Below are positions 57,293 through 64,000 of a stretch of DNA of 64,000 nucleotides, piece by piece. This DNA comes from Thalassobacterium sedimentorum (GTDB lineage: Bacteria; Verrucomicrobiota; Verrucomicrobiia; Opitutales; Coraliomargaritaceae). The notes beneath the pieces were generated by a model. It saw only the letters and a list, made by a program, of their open reading frames with translations. It made no database searches and had not been told where the DNA came from. The stretch lies in assembly GCF_031127905.1 (NCBI RefSeq), contig NZ_JARXIC010000004.1, positions 1-64,000 on the forward strand, given 5' to 3'. Every line of letters starts with the position of its first letter. The first letter of the stretch is position 1. The translations under genes were made by a program, and so were the position numbers.

Positions 57293-58534
57293 ATGCTTCG
57301 CTCCACATTCAGACCCTGCGCCAGGCTATTACTTATAGCCGTTATTAGCTACCTGATAAGCTCTCAGGCATTCAGTGCCAAAGAGCAATCCATTGATTTA
57401 AGCGTCCTCTCTAAACGCGAAGCCTTAATCCCCCAGATGACGGCTAGCCAGAGAATTCAGTATTTGAAACTGGAGGAAGCAATCGAAGAGGCGCAATCCG
57501 ACTTGAAAAGCGGTCAGTACATGATTAAAACGAAGGCATCGAGCTTGGACCCGAATCGCAACGTCCAAGAGATCATCAAACGCGGCGAAGCAACCATCAA
57601 GCGCGCACAAGCCGAAATAGAGAGCCGCCAAATCGGTTTGGCCAACTTGCTTACAGAAGTTGAAGTCGAGCAACAAAAACAAGCCATGGCCGCAAATAAG
57701 CGCTTCAACTATCAAATCGAATCCGCAAACTACCAAGATGCCATTCAGTTACAGACCCAGCAACTACTCAAAACTTGCTGGGAACTCGGCTATGAAACAC
57801 TTTTCTACGATGGCTTATTTATTCAGGATAGCAGCGGCACACGTCGCGCCGAAACAGAACTACGGAACCAAACCTACGATGCGTTGATTGACGCAGACGG
57901 CACAAAGTTCAGCGTAACAATCCCTGTAGATTTCAAGCTAAAACCAGAAACCGACGGCACCGACAAGGATCTCTTTAGCTACGAAAATGCTGAGATATTT
58001 AAAAACGATAAGAAAGCACTCATCAACATCGAGTTAATCCACCCAGCAAATTCTAGTAGCGGACTGCTCGTACTGCGTGCCATCGACTTAAAAACACAGC
58101 AGATCACCGCTCACCAATTAATTAAGATCAGCAACCTTGCGGAACTCTTAGCACTTGAGAGCGATAATTTAGAGGATAAAACCCCCGATCAGTTTGAACT
58201 TAATGACAAGACCAACACGATTGAAAAGCTCTCGCAGTTGTCTAAGCCATATTTATTCGAAATTACCGAAAGCAGTCCCACGCAAGAGGTTTCCGAATTG
58301 CTCACCTACACTCTCTTGCAGAACTCACAGTTACAACTCGCAACAAGCGACTTTATTTTCCGAGCCTATGGGCTATCCTTAAATGCCCCAGAGAATTGGC
58401 GCGGACAAGCCAATGCACATATCCAAATCGAAGTCGGGGATAAAGCCCACACCTATCAACTAAACGCAGTCGCCGATGGCAGTGATCGTATTTTACCCAG
58501 CGGTGTAATCACCCTAGCTTACCAATCAAATTAG
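57293..58534 (+). CDS. unrecognised exported coiled-coil protein
   Basis: I do not recognise this 413-residue protein. A signal peptide covers about residues 1-29 (LLLIAVISYLISSQAFSA). Residues about 45-145 form a charged coiled coil with a heptad-like pattern (TASQRIQYLKLEEAIEEAQSDLK and IKRGEATIKRAQAEIESRQIGLANLL). The rest is mixed alpha/beta, with no metal, nucleotide or protease motif and a lone cysteine at about 165 (LKTCWELGY). There are no co-directional close neighbours: sufT lies upstream on the other strand, and a GcvR-like gene downstream also on the other strand. It is likely a periplasmic protein. Confidence 0.75.
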   Translation: MLRSTFRPCARLLLIAVISYLISSQAFSAKEQSIDLSVLSKREALIPQMTASQRIQYLKLEEAIEEAQSDLKSGQYMIKTKASSLDPNRNVQEIIKRGEATIKRAQAEIESRQIGLANLLTEVEVEQQKQAMAANKRFNYQIESANYQDAIQLQTQQLLKTCWELGYETLFYDGLFIQDSSGTRRAETELRNQTYDALIDADGTKFSVTIPVDFKLKPETDGTDKDLFSYENAEIFKNDKKALINIELIHPANSSSGLLVLRAIDLKTQQITAHQLIKISNLAELLALESDNLEDKTPDQFELNDKTNTIEKLSQLSKPYLFEITESSPTQEVSELLTYTLLQNSQLQLATSDFIFRAYGLSLNAPENWRGQANAHIQIEVGDKAHTYQLNAVADGSDRILPSGVITLAYQSN

Positions 58535-58644
58535 TCCTGCCCCATTGGAGCCGCAAGGTCTAAGCATCCCAACTCCGTTCGCTCCTGGTTAAACTTCTGT
58601 TCGCATAGCGCATTGCCCAAGCGACACACATCAACAATTAGCAA

Positions 58645-58664
58645 GTCAGTCAGTCAGTCAGTCA
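58645..58664. repeat. tetranucleotide tandem repeat (GTCA)5
   Basis: Five perfect GTCA units overlap the last codon and the stop codon of the GcvR-like gene on the minus strand. Copy-number changes would lie at or after the stop and leave the protein unchanged. Confidence 0.8.
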
Positions 58665-59170
58665 GGTAAATGTATATCTACCATTACATCCTGAGCAATC
58701 TGCTCAAGACGTGAGCGTATTGCATCTCGATCAATCTCCGGACTACAGGCAAGCCGTGCCTTCGCCTCAAAAAGCATTCCACCAGAACTGGGAGCACTGT
58801 AGGCTCGTGTGCTCAATTCCTCAACATTAACGCCCGCCAAGGCCAGCGCCTTAAAGACCTCACGCACAATTCCCGGCTGGTCACTGCCCACAACTTCAAG
58901 ATCGAACTGCCGCAGCGATTCCATGCTAGAGCACGTGGTGCCAGCTGCAATCATCACATCAAGATCACTAATCGTCCGCAGCGCCACTTCAAGGTCCTGC
59001 TGCTGATCCCCCGCTACCGTGACTTCCAGCAAACCAACAAAACGTCCTGCGAGATGTGCCATACGACAATGCTCCCAGTTACCGCCATGGGTCGCAATAA
59101 CATCAGCGAGTTTTTCAACCAAACCTGCACGGTCCCGACCACTGATTGTAAGAACTAATACCCCATCCAT
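58658..59170 (-). CDS. GcvR-like double ACT-domain protein
   Basis: The 170-residue protein has two ACT domains, at about 1-80 ([47 protein letters not shown], read in parts) and about 90-170 ([38 protein letters not shown]). This is the layout of GcvR, the glycine-cleavage repressor partner, and of related small amino-acid-sensing regulators. It has no DNA-binding domain, so any effect would be through a partner such as GcvA. GcvH is encoded 25 kb away. The stop codon lies inside a tetranucleotide repeat. Confidence 0.82.
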   Translation of the reverse strand: MDGVLVLTISGRDRAGLVEKLADVIATHGGNWEHCRMAHLAGRFVGLLEVTVAGDQQQDLEVALRTISDLDVMIAAGTTCSSMESLRQFDLEVVGSDQPGIVREVFKALALAGVNVEELSTRAYSAPSSGGMLFEAKARLACSPEIDRDAIRSRLEQIAQDVMVDIHLPD

Positions 59171-59315
59171 ACGCGCGAGTATAGCAACTCAACCGAAAAG
59201 AGCAAGTATGCAAAATACAAGCAATCGGAACATTCCAGGATCAGTCCGGCATTCTACGAATAGATTCTTCGGCGGCCGGTAGCGCTCGTTGATGCTGCAA
59301 CCTCTTGAGAACCAA

Positions 59316-59636
59316 CTATGATAAATAAGTGCAGCAATAATCAGCACCACCTGCGGGCACCTTTAAGCTAAACTTTGAATTTCCCTCAACTTTGAAAGAT
59401 TGTCCTTCGACATAGGTATTCCATTCCTCACTACCCGCTAATTTCACGTCCATGGCCCCCCCTAACATCTCCATAACTTCAGGGGCTTCAGTGCCAAACT
59501 CATAGTCACCCGCTTGCATAAAGCCCAGCGTCTTCTTAGAGCCATCAGCAAACTGTACCGTTCGGCTGGTCACTTGACCTCCGAAATAGACATTGGCTTT
59601 CTTAATAACAGAGACGTTTTCAAATGTTTCAGACAT
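59316..59636 (-). CDS. ppnP: pyrimidine/purine nucleoside phosphorylase
   Basis: PpnP (formerly YaiE/DUF1255) splits nucleosides with phosphate to base and ribose 1-phosphate. The 106-residue cupin has the family segments [48 protein letters not shown], read in parts, [23 protein letters not shown] and the end DYCCTYLS. Length is standard. It lies between the GcvR-like gene and the divergent YggU gene, and could work together with Cdd in nucleoside salvage. Confidence 0.92.
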   Translation of the reverse strand: MSETFENVSVIKKANVYFGGQVTSRTVQFADGSKKTLGFMQAGDYEFGTEAPEVMEMLGGAMDVKLAGSEEWNTYVEGQSFKVEGNSKFSLKVPAGGADYCCTYLS

Positions 59637-59812
59637 ACGCTTATGTTCTCTGAATCCAGACGATTCTGTCGATAAAAATCATCACCAATACCAATCCTCA
59701 GCGGTCTGATCAGGACATAAAACAGCAACCGAAGTCCTCAGAAAACGGTCTTCGGTTGACTCCACTTTAGCAACCAACTCAAACTTCACCGATCTATAAA
59801 TAGCATCATCTG

Positions 59813-60067
59813 TTGAATAAATCCACTCTCTCAACTCGATTGAAAACTCTACAAATCAAAGTTAAGCCAAATTCCAGGACAAGCGTTTTGGAACCACAAC
59901 AGGATGGCACATGGAAGGCGACACTCAAATCACTACCAGTTGATGGTCAGGCAAACAAAGAACTCATTGCACTCATTTCCAAAACTCTTAAATGCCACAA
60001 GCGTAGAATCTCAATCAAGGTCGGCAGCACGGGACGGATGAAGATCGTAAAAATCGAAGATCCATAA
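59813..60067 (+). CDS. YggU/DUF167 family protein
   Basis: The 84-residue protein matches the DUF167 (YggU) family: LQIKVKPNSRTSVLEPQQDGTWKATLKSLPVDGQANKELIALISKTL (in parts) and then KRRISIKVGSTGRMKIVKI. The LPVDGQANKELI segment is the most characteristic. Its function is unknown; relatives are widespread from bacteria to man. There is no ATG before the conserved part, so the start is taken as TTG at 59813; a second TTG eight or nine codons later is possible. It converges with dprA, with only 20 bases between the two genes. Confidence 0.82.
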   Translation: MNKSTLSTRLKTLQIKVKPNSRTSVLEPQQDGTWKATLKSLPVDGQANKELIALISKTLKCHKRRISIKVGSTGRMKIVKIEDP

Positions 60068-60087
60068 AACTCTATATCGCCACCAGA

Positions 60088-61203
60088 TTAACGCGCCTCA
60101 AATCGGCCATCTGCCCGTTTGACTACCAGTCGCTTAATCTCTAAGCCCATTAAGGTGGCCGAAACTTCGGGTGCCACACGATTGAGTTGCTGCGAGATTT
60201 GGTCTGGCGAGCACAACTCACCACCGACAAAGCAATCGAGTATTTCTTGCTCCAATTCACTGAGCACAACCTGTGAAGTCGCCTCCCCTAAAGCTAACTC
60301 TGGCTCTGACTGCGCAGGACGCTTATAACGTAATTCCTCTAAAATGTCGTCTACAGATGTCACCATAGTCGCCCCATCCCGAATCAATTGGTGGCAACCT
60401 GCGCTACTCGCTTGATCAACACGCCCAGGCAGCGCCATAATCTGCCTCCCTTGCTCGCCTGCAAAGCGGGCCGTAATCATACTCCCCCCCGCGACGTCAC
60501 TCTCAATCACAATTACGGCTTCACACATACCAGCAACGACCCGATTACGCATCGGAAATGTTTGACGATCTGCCCGACGCCCAAAGGGAAATTCACTCGC
60601 GACTGCGCCGGTATCTGCGATGCATTTATACAATTCCAAATTTTCTGGAGGATACACAATATCCAGCCCGCAACCAAGCACTGCCACCGTCTTTCCACCA
60701 GCTTCAAGCGCCCCCTCATGCGCTGCGGTGTCCGTCCCTCTAGCCATACCACTCACAATGCAGAATCCGAGTCGAGACAGCTCCGCAGCAAATTTCCGAG
60801 CAATCGTACGCCCATACAAGGTCGCACGTCGCGTACCGACAATCGCGATGCAAGGCCGATCAATATTGTAACTCCCCTTCCAATACAATCCGATAGGAGG
60901 ATCATACATTTCTTGCAACATGGCAGGAAAATGGGGGTCTGTCTGAGCCAGAAAACGTACGCTGGAAGCCTTCATCCGTTCAACTTCCTTCGAAAGATCG
61001 AAGTGCTCAGTCCACTGAGTCAGCACAGTGGCGGCTTTATCCCCAACTCCCTTCACTTGCATTAATTTCTGACGATTCCCAGCCAACACAGCAACTGGAT
61101 CATGATCAAAGGCATCCAATAAGCGCCGCAACATAATCGGCCCTACATGTTGCAAGCCATTTAATACTAGCAGTGCCTGCCGATGATTCAATTGAGCTGA
61201 CAT
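60088..61203 (-). CDS. dprA: DNA processing protein DprA
   Basis: DprA binds incoming single-stranded DNA during natural transformation and loads RecA. This 371-residue protein has an N-terminal helix-hairpin-helix region (GLQHVGPIMLRRLLDAF, QVKGVGDKAATVL), the Rossmann-like DprA core (AIVGTRRATLYGRTIARKFAAELSRLGFCIVSGMARGTDTAAHEGAL, read in parts, AVLGCGLDIVYPPEN and GSMITARFAGEQGRQIMALPG) and a C-terminal winged-helix-like domain (EQEILDCFVGGELCSPDQISQQL). The pilus retraction ATPases at 21-23 kb would be compatible with competence. It starts 5 bases after the Nnr gene. Confidence 0.94.
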   Translation of the reverse strand: MSAQLNHRQALLVLNGLQHVGPIMLRRLLDAFDHDPVAVLAGNRQKLMQVKGVGDKAATVLTQWTEHFDLSKEVERMKASSVRFLAQTDPHFPAMLQEMYDPPIGLYWKGSYNIDRPCIAIVGTRRATLYGRTIARKFAAELSRLGFCIVSGMARGTDTAAHEGALEAGGKTVAVLGCGLDIVYPPENLELYKCIADTGAVASEFPFGRRADRQTFPMRNRVVAGMCEAVIVIESDVAGGSMITARFAGEQGRQIMALPGRVDQASSAGCHQLIRDGATMVTSVDDILEELRYKRPAQSEPELALGEATSQVVLSELEQEILDCFVGGELCSPDQISQQLNRVAPEVSATLMGLEIKRLVVKRADGRFEAR

Positions 61204-61208
61204 ATCAA

Positions 61209-62816
61209 TTATGTACGTAATACCGCGGATAGATAATCAAGCAATTGTGTTGTATGAACGCTCACCTGCCCGTGAACACGTGCCAAACACTGGGCAGCCA
61301 GACCATGTAAATACAGTCCTTGGGCTACAGCCTCCTCCTCACGATGAGCATTCTGCGCGAGCATGCCACCAATCAAACCTGTCAACAAATCACCGCTCCC
61401 CCCCCGCGCTAGCACGGGGCCGCCCTGCGTATGATAAATTACAGAGGCTCCATTGCAAATGCGTGTTTGCGGTCCCTTCAAAACCGTCACGACTCCATGC
61501 GATTTCGAAAAGTCCAATAACACGTCATTGGTATAATCAGGCTCCTCTAGCTTGGCTACCCGCATAAACTCTCCCATATGCGGAGTCAATACCACCCGCC
61601 CATATGCCTCCTGCCGCATCCGCACCGGCTCAAGCACGGACACACGCAATGCATCGGCATCGAGTAAGAGTGGACACTCTACAAGTTTGACGATTTCCTG
61701 AGCCACCATTTCAGTGCTTGCATCAGCTCCGAAGCCTGGGCCAGCTATAACTGCCGTTGCTTGATCAATACGCTCTAGAATCAGTGACATACCGCTGGGG
61801 CTTAAGGTACCAAGACTGGTTTCCGGCCATGAAATCCACATGGCCTCGGGCACCTGCGCAGCCAGCACTGCAGTCACAGAGGACGGTGCAAATGCGGTCA
61901 CTAAGCCCACCCCAGAAGAAACTGCAGCCCGCACGGACATCAATAATGCGCCAGGCATACGCGCGGACCCACCCACGATAAACAAATGTCCGAATGAACG
62001 TTTATCCACATTTGCCGGCCGCAGCCGCCTCAATGGAGCTAATACCGCATCAGTTAGAATGGCCTCTTCTGCCTCGACTACCTGGCCGGGCGTCGTTTTG
62101 AAAAAACCCAAGTCGACATATCGCACACGCCCGCAAGTTCCCCAACCAGCAAATAATGGCTTCTTGGCAATACCAGTCGCATAGCTAAAGTCAGCCCGCA
62201 GGATCAATGCATCCGGTTCCACTCCGTCGCCTGCACCACTCGGTAAATCCACAGAAGCACGTAACTCGATCCCTTCAAATGCATTGATCGCTTCAATTAA
62301 GTCACAGACCGGTGCCCGTAACGGGGGCACAAAAGACATCCCCAACAAACCATCGATACAGATATGAAATCCAATTTCGCCGCCCAGCTCCACCAGCATT
62401 TGTGAAATCTCAGACAGCCCACAAGCTTCGGAGATTTGACGTATTTGTACTCGCCCTTCCAATTCTTGTAAGGCACGCGCTGCCAAGGGTCGCAACTCAT
62501 CCGCGGGCGAGGTTAAGATAAGATCCACCTGAGCGCGTGGATAGTCTGCCAGTAACTGCCCACATGCCAACAATGCATCGCCTCCATTATTGCCCTTACC
62601 AATTAATGCTAAAATACGTAAATGCTCAGGAACTGATCTTAACTCCTGATAATCTTCTATAACCGACTTAGCAATCCCCGCTCCGGCCTGCTGCATCGCA
62701 GACCACTCCGCGCTCGCGTCAGTCAATACGGAGAACTCTAAATCCTTTGCCTGTTGGCAGCTAAGCACAGGATGGGCATAAGGTAATACTTTCATAACCG
62801 AATCAATAGATTGCAT
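61209..62816 (-). CDS. nnr: bifunctional NAD(P)H-hydrate epimerase/dehydratase
   Basis: Nnr repairs hydrated NADH/NADPH. The 535-residue protein combines the NnrE epimerase (about 1-230) with KGNNGGDALLACGQL, CIDGLLGMSFVPPLRAPV and SVDLPSGAGDGVEPDALILRADFSYA, and the NnrD dehydratase (about 235-535), a ribokinase-like fold with FGHLFIVGGSARMPGALLMSVRAA, AVIAGPGFGADAS, LLLDADALR, LTPHMGEFMRV and ARGGSGDLLTGLIGGMLAQ. In the NnrE half, the spacing and motifs look normal. Starts at ATG 62816 or 62795 are both possible. It is followed 5 bases later by dprA. Confidence 0.94.
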   Translation of the reverse strand: MQSIDSVMKVLPYAHPVLSCQQAKDLEFSVLTDASAEWSAMQQAGAGIAKSVIEDYQELRSVPEHLRILALIGKGNNGGDALLACGQLLADYPRAQVDLILTSPADELRPLAARALQELEGRVQIRQISEACGLSEISQMLVELGGEIGFHICIDGLLGMSFVPPLRAPVCDLIEAINAFEGIELRASVDLPSGAGDGVEPDALILRADFSYATGIAKKPLFAGWGTCGRVRYVDLGFFKTTPGQVVEAEEAILTDAVLAPLRRLRPANVDKRSFGHLFIVGGSARMPGALLMSVRAAVSSGVGLVTAFAPSSVTAVLAAQVPEAMWISWPETSLGTLSPSGMSLILERIDQATAVIAGPGFGADASTEMVAQEIVKLVECPLLLDADALRVSVLEPVRMRQEAYGRVVLTPHMGEFMRVAKLEEPDYTNDVLLDFSKSHGVVTVLKGPQTRICNGASVIYHTQGGPVLARGGSGDLLTGLIGGMLAQNAHREEEAVAQGLYLHGLAAQCLARVHGQVSVHTTQLLDYLSAVLRT

Positions 62817-62904
62817 AAAATGACAGTCATTCGACCAATGCGATCTCTAACAGAGACAGCGGGAGAATACACGTTTTTTCCTCGTGAATGCCAACTAGAT
62901 CACT

Positions 62905-64000
62905 TTAGAAACACTTAAGCTTGCGCCACAAACGTATGCTCAGTGCCACGGAAGCGAGCGCTAAACCAATGGCGAGGCCAGACCAGATCCCGAGCGCACC
63001 AAAACTTGCCCAGAAACCTAGCACCGCCCCGAGTGGAATCGCAATCAACCAAAAACAAGCAAATAAGATGCCCGTGGGGAAGTTAACATCGCGCATACCA
63101 CGTAATGCCGCCCCACTGATCACCTGTATGCCATCCAGAAGCTGAAAAATAGCCACCACAGCCAGTATTGAGACCGTCACTCGCACCACCTCAAGATCCT
63201 CAGTAAATCCGGCAGCGATCCGATCCCCCAGAAATACATACACCAATGCGCAACTAAGCATAATCATTATCCCCATACACTGCGCCCCAAGCACAATCTG
63301 ACGACATCGCAAGGCTTGTGCCGCACTCACCGCATGACTCACGCGTATGGTAACTGCCATTGACAAGCCCAATGGCAGCATGAAAGTTGTCATTGCACAA
63401 GTTAAAGCGATTTGATGCGCGGCCAAAGCAGTCGCTCCAAACTGCCCGATAAGAAACGCACTCACCGTAAAAGCCCCAATCTCGATCAATAATTGTCCGC
63501 TTAAAGGACTCGCCATCTTCGTCAAGGCCCGACACTCCGTACGCTCAGGCCGTCGCCACCAGAGAGGCGGTAGGGCAGCCGCCAACCTGCGCGAGTTGAA
63601 CAAATAATAAAACAAAGCACCCAGTGTAATAAAGCGAGCTAGGCAAGTTGCGACACCGGCCCCGGTCAATCCCATGGATGGCATACCTAGGTAGCCAAAG
63701 ATAAATATAGCGTTTAAAGCAATATTCAGCACAACCCCACCTAATTGTATCCAAAGAACCATCCAGGGCTCACTTTGCGCTTCGGCGAAACTTTTAATCA
63801 CCATGGTTGGCACCATGGCTAAAAATGAAAAACCAATCCAATATAGATACGGTGGCACAATCGCCAGAACTGCATCCGGCGGATCCAAATAGCCTAAAAA
63901 CGGAATACTGAAACAAACCAGAGCCATCAGAGCAATTGCTAGCAATACGGAAATAAACAAGCCATTGCGCAAAGCCTCGCCCGCATCCCGCAGCTGTCCA
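62905..64000 (-). CDS. MATE-family multidrug exporter (5' end outside window)
   Basis: The visible 365 codons encode the C-terminal part of a MATE (NorM-type) sodium- or proton-coupled exporter with about ten membrane segments. Family segments include PTMVIKSFAEAQSEPWMVLWIQLGGVVLNIALNAIFIFG, GLTGAGVATCLARFITLGALFYYL, MASPLSGQLLIEIGAFTVSAFLIGQFGATALAAHQIAL and SMAVTIRVSHAVSA. The frame is open to the last base of the window (GQLRDAGEALRNG), so about 90 residues lie beyond it and the missing start is due to the window edge. Cargo cannot be inferred. Confidence 0.88.
   Translation of the reverse strand, partial: GQLRDAGEALRNGLFISVLLAIALMALVCFSIPFLGYLDPPDAVLAIVPPYLYWIGFSFLAMVPTMVIKSFAEAQSEPWMVLWIQLGGVVLNIALNAIFIFGYLGMPSMGLTGAGVATCLARFITLGALFYYLFNSRRLAAALPPLWWRRPERTECRALTKMASPLSGQLLIEIGAFTVSAFLIGQFGATALAAHQIALTCAMTTFMLPLGLSMAVTIRVSHAVSAAQALRCRQIVLGAQCMGIMIMLSCALVYVFLGDRIAAGFTEDLEVVRVTVSILAVVAIFQLLDGIQVISGAALRGMRDVNFPTGILFACFWLIAIPLGAVLGFWASFGALGIWSGLAIGLALASVALSIRLWRKLKCF

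Noticed and set aside
58645-58664. (GTCA)5 repeat at the end of the GcvR-like gene as a phase-variation switch
   Set aside because: The stop codon is formed by the first repeat units, so gain or loss of units does not change the reading frame or the protein.
60388-61065. 225-codon plus-strand reading frame opposite dprA
   Set aside because: It is antisense to a clear dprA and has a composition without any domain or secretion signal.
62905-64000. MATE gene as a 5'-truncated pseudogene
   Set aside because: The frame stays open to the last base of the window, so the missing N-terminus is an edge effect.

Overview
This window looks like a stretch of chromosome from a member of the Verrucomicrobiota, most likely the Opitutae side (Puniceicoccales/Coraliomargarita-like). 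That placement is an inference. It rests on secreted FG-GAP/VCBS proteins, an esterase ending in a 'DPDGD..PNLLE...GLDP' motif, GH130 and GH20 carbohydrate enzymes, short palindromic intergenic repeats of the 'GTAGGGGC' and 'GTAGTGAC' type, and few clear Shine-Dalgarno sites. No rRNA, tRNA, CRISPR array, insertion sequence or phage gene was seen. Coding density is high, and the only stretch over 300 bases without a firm gene is 12359-12833.

Region 1 (1-8513) is the tail of a nitrogen-fixation locus on the plus strand: a thioredoxin-like [2Fe-2S] ferredoxin, homocitrate synthase NifV, an unrecognised 170-residue protein, a flavodoxin, pyruvate:flavodoxin oxidoreductase NifJ, the nitrogenase switch-off/on pair DraT and DraG, and a small Nif11-family protein. 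NifJ and the flavodoxin/ferredoxin would supply electrons, NifV the FeMo-cofactor ligand, and DraT/DraG would reversibly ADP-ribosylate NifH. nifJ, draT, draG and nif11 overlap one another. Two inverted copies of one palindromic repeat flank the ferredoxin-to-flavodoxin block.

Region 2 (8527-16473) is a carbohydrate locus: a GT4 glycosyltransferase with a C-terminal helical domain, two GH130 proteins, a GH20 hexosaminidase-like protein and a sugar-type periplasmic binding protein. Region 3 (16529-30648) is mixed housekeeping: a quinone/enoyl reductase, a nitronate monooxygenase-like flavoprotein, a SMUG1 glycosylase/Rdx/FolK/FolB operon, two tandem PilT-type ATPases, a secreted esterase, an aldo-keto reductase, AroE, FtsH and TilS. 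Region 4 (30808-35151) holds SpeA, GcvH, a PEGA lipoprotein and a CNNM/CorC-like protein.

Region 5 (35148-43855) is the most unusual part. It is a minus-strand run of an HtrA-like secreted protease, an unknown exported 594-residue protein, a secreted FG-GAP protein, a lipoprotein of the Leu/Ile/Val-binding superfamily and a TorS-like hybrid histidine kinase. The last four are joined by successive 4-base start/stop overlaps. I read it as an envelope-sensing system whose ligand and output are unknown.

Region 6 (44075-64000) carries a DUF4870 protein, Cdd, a four-gene TolC/MacA/MacB-type efflux operon, MurJ, a Pta whose usual N-terminal regulatory half is encoded as a separate gene downstream, XseB, Dxs, SufT, an unknown exported coiled-coil protein, a GcvR-like ACT protein, PpnP, a YggU/DUF167 protein, DprA, the Nnr NAD(P)HX repair enzyme, and a MATE transporter cut by the window end.
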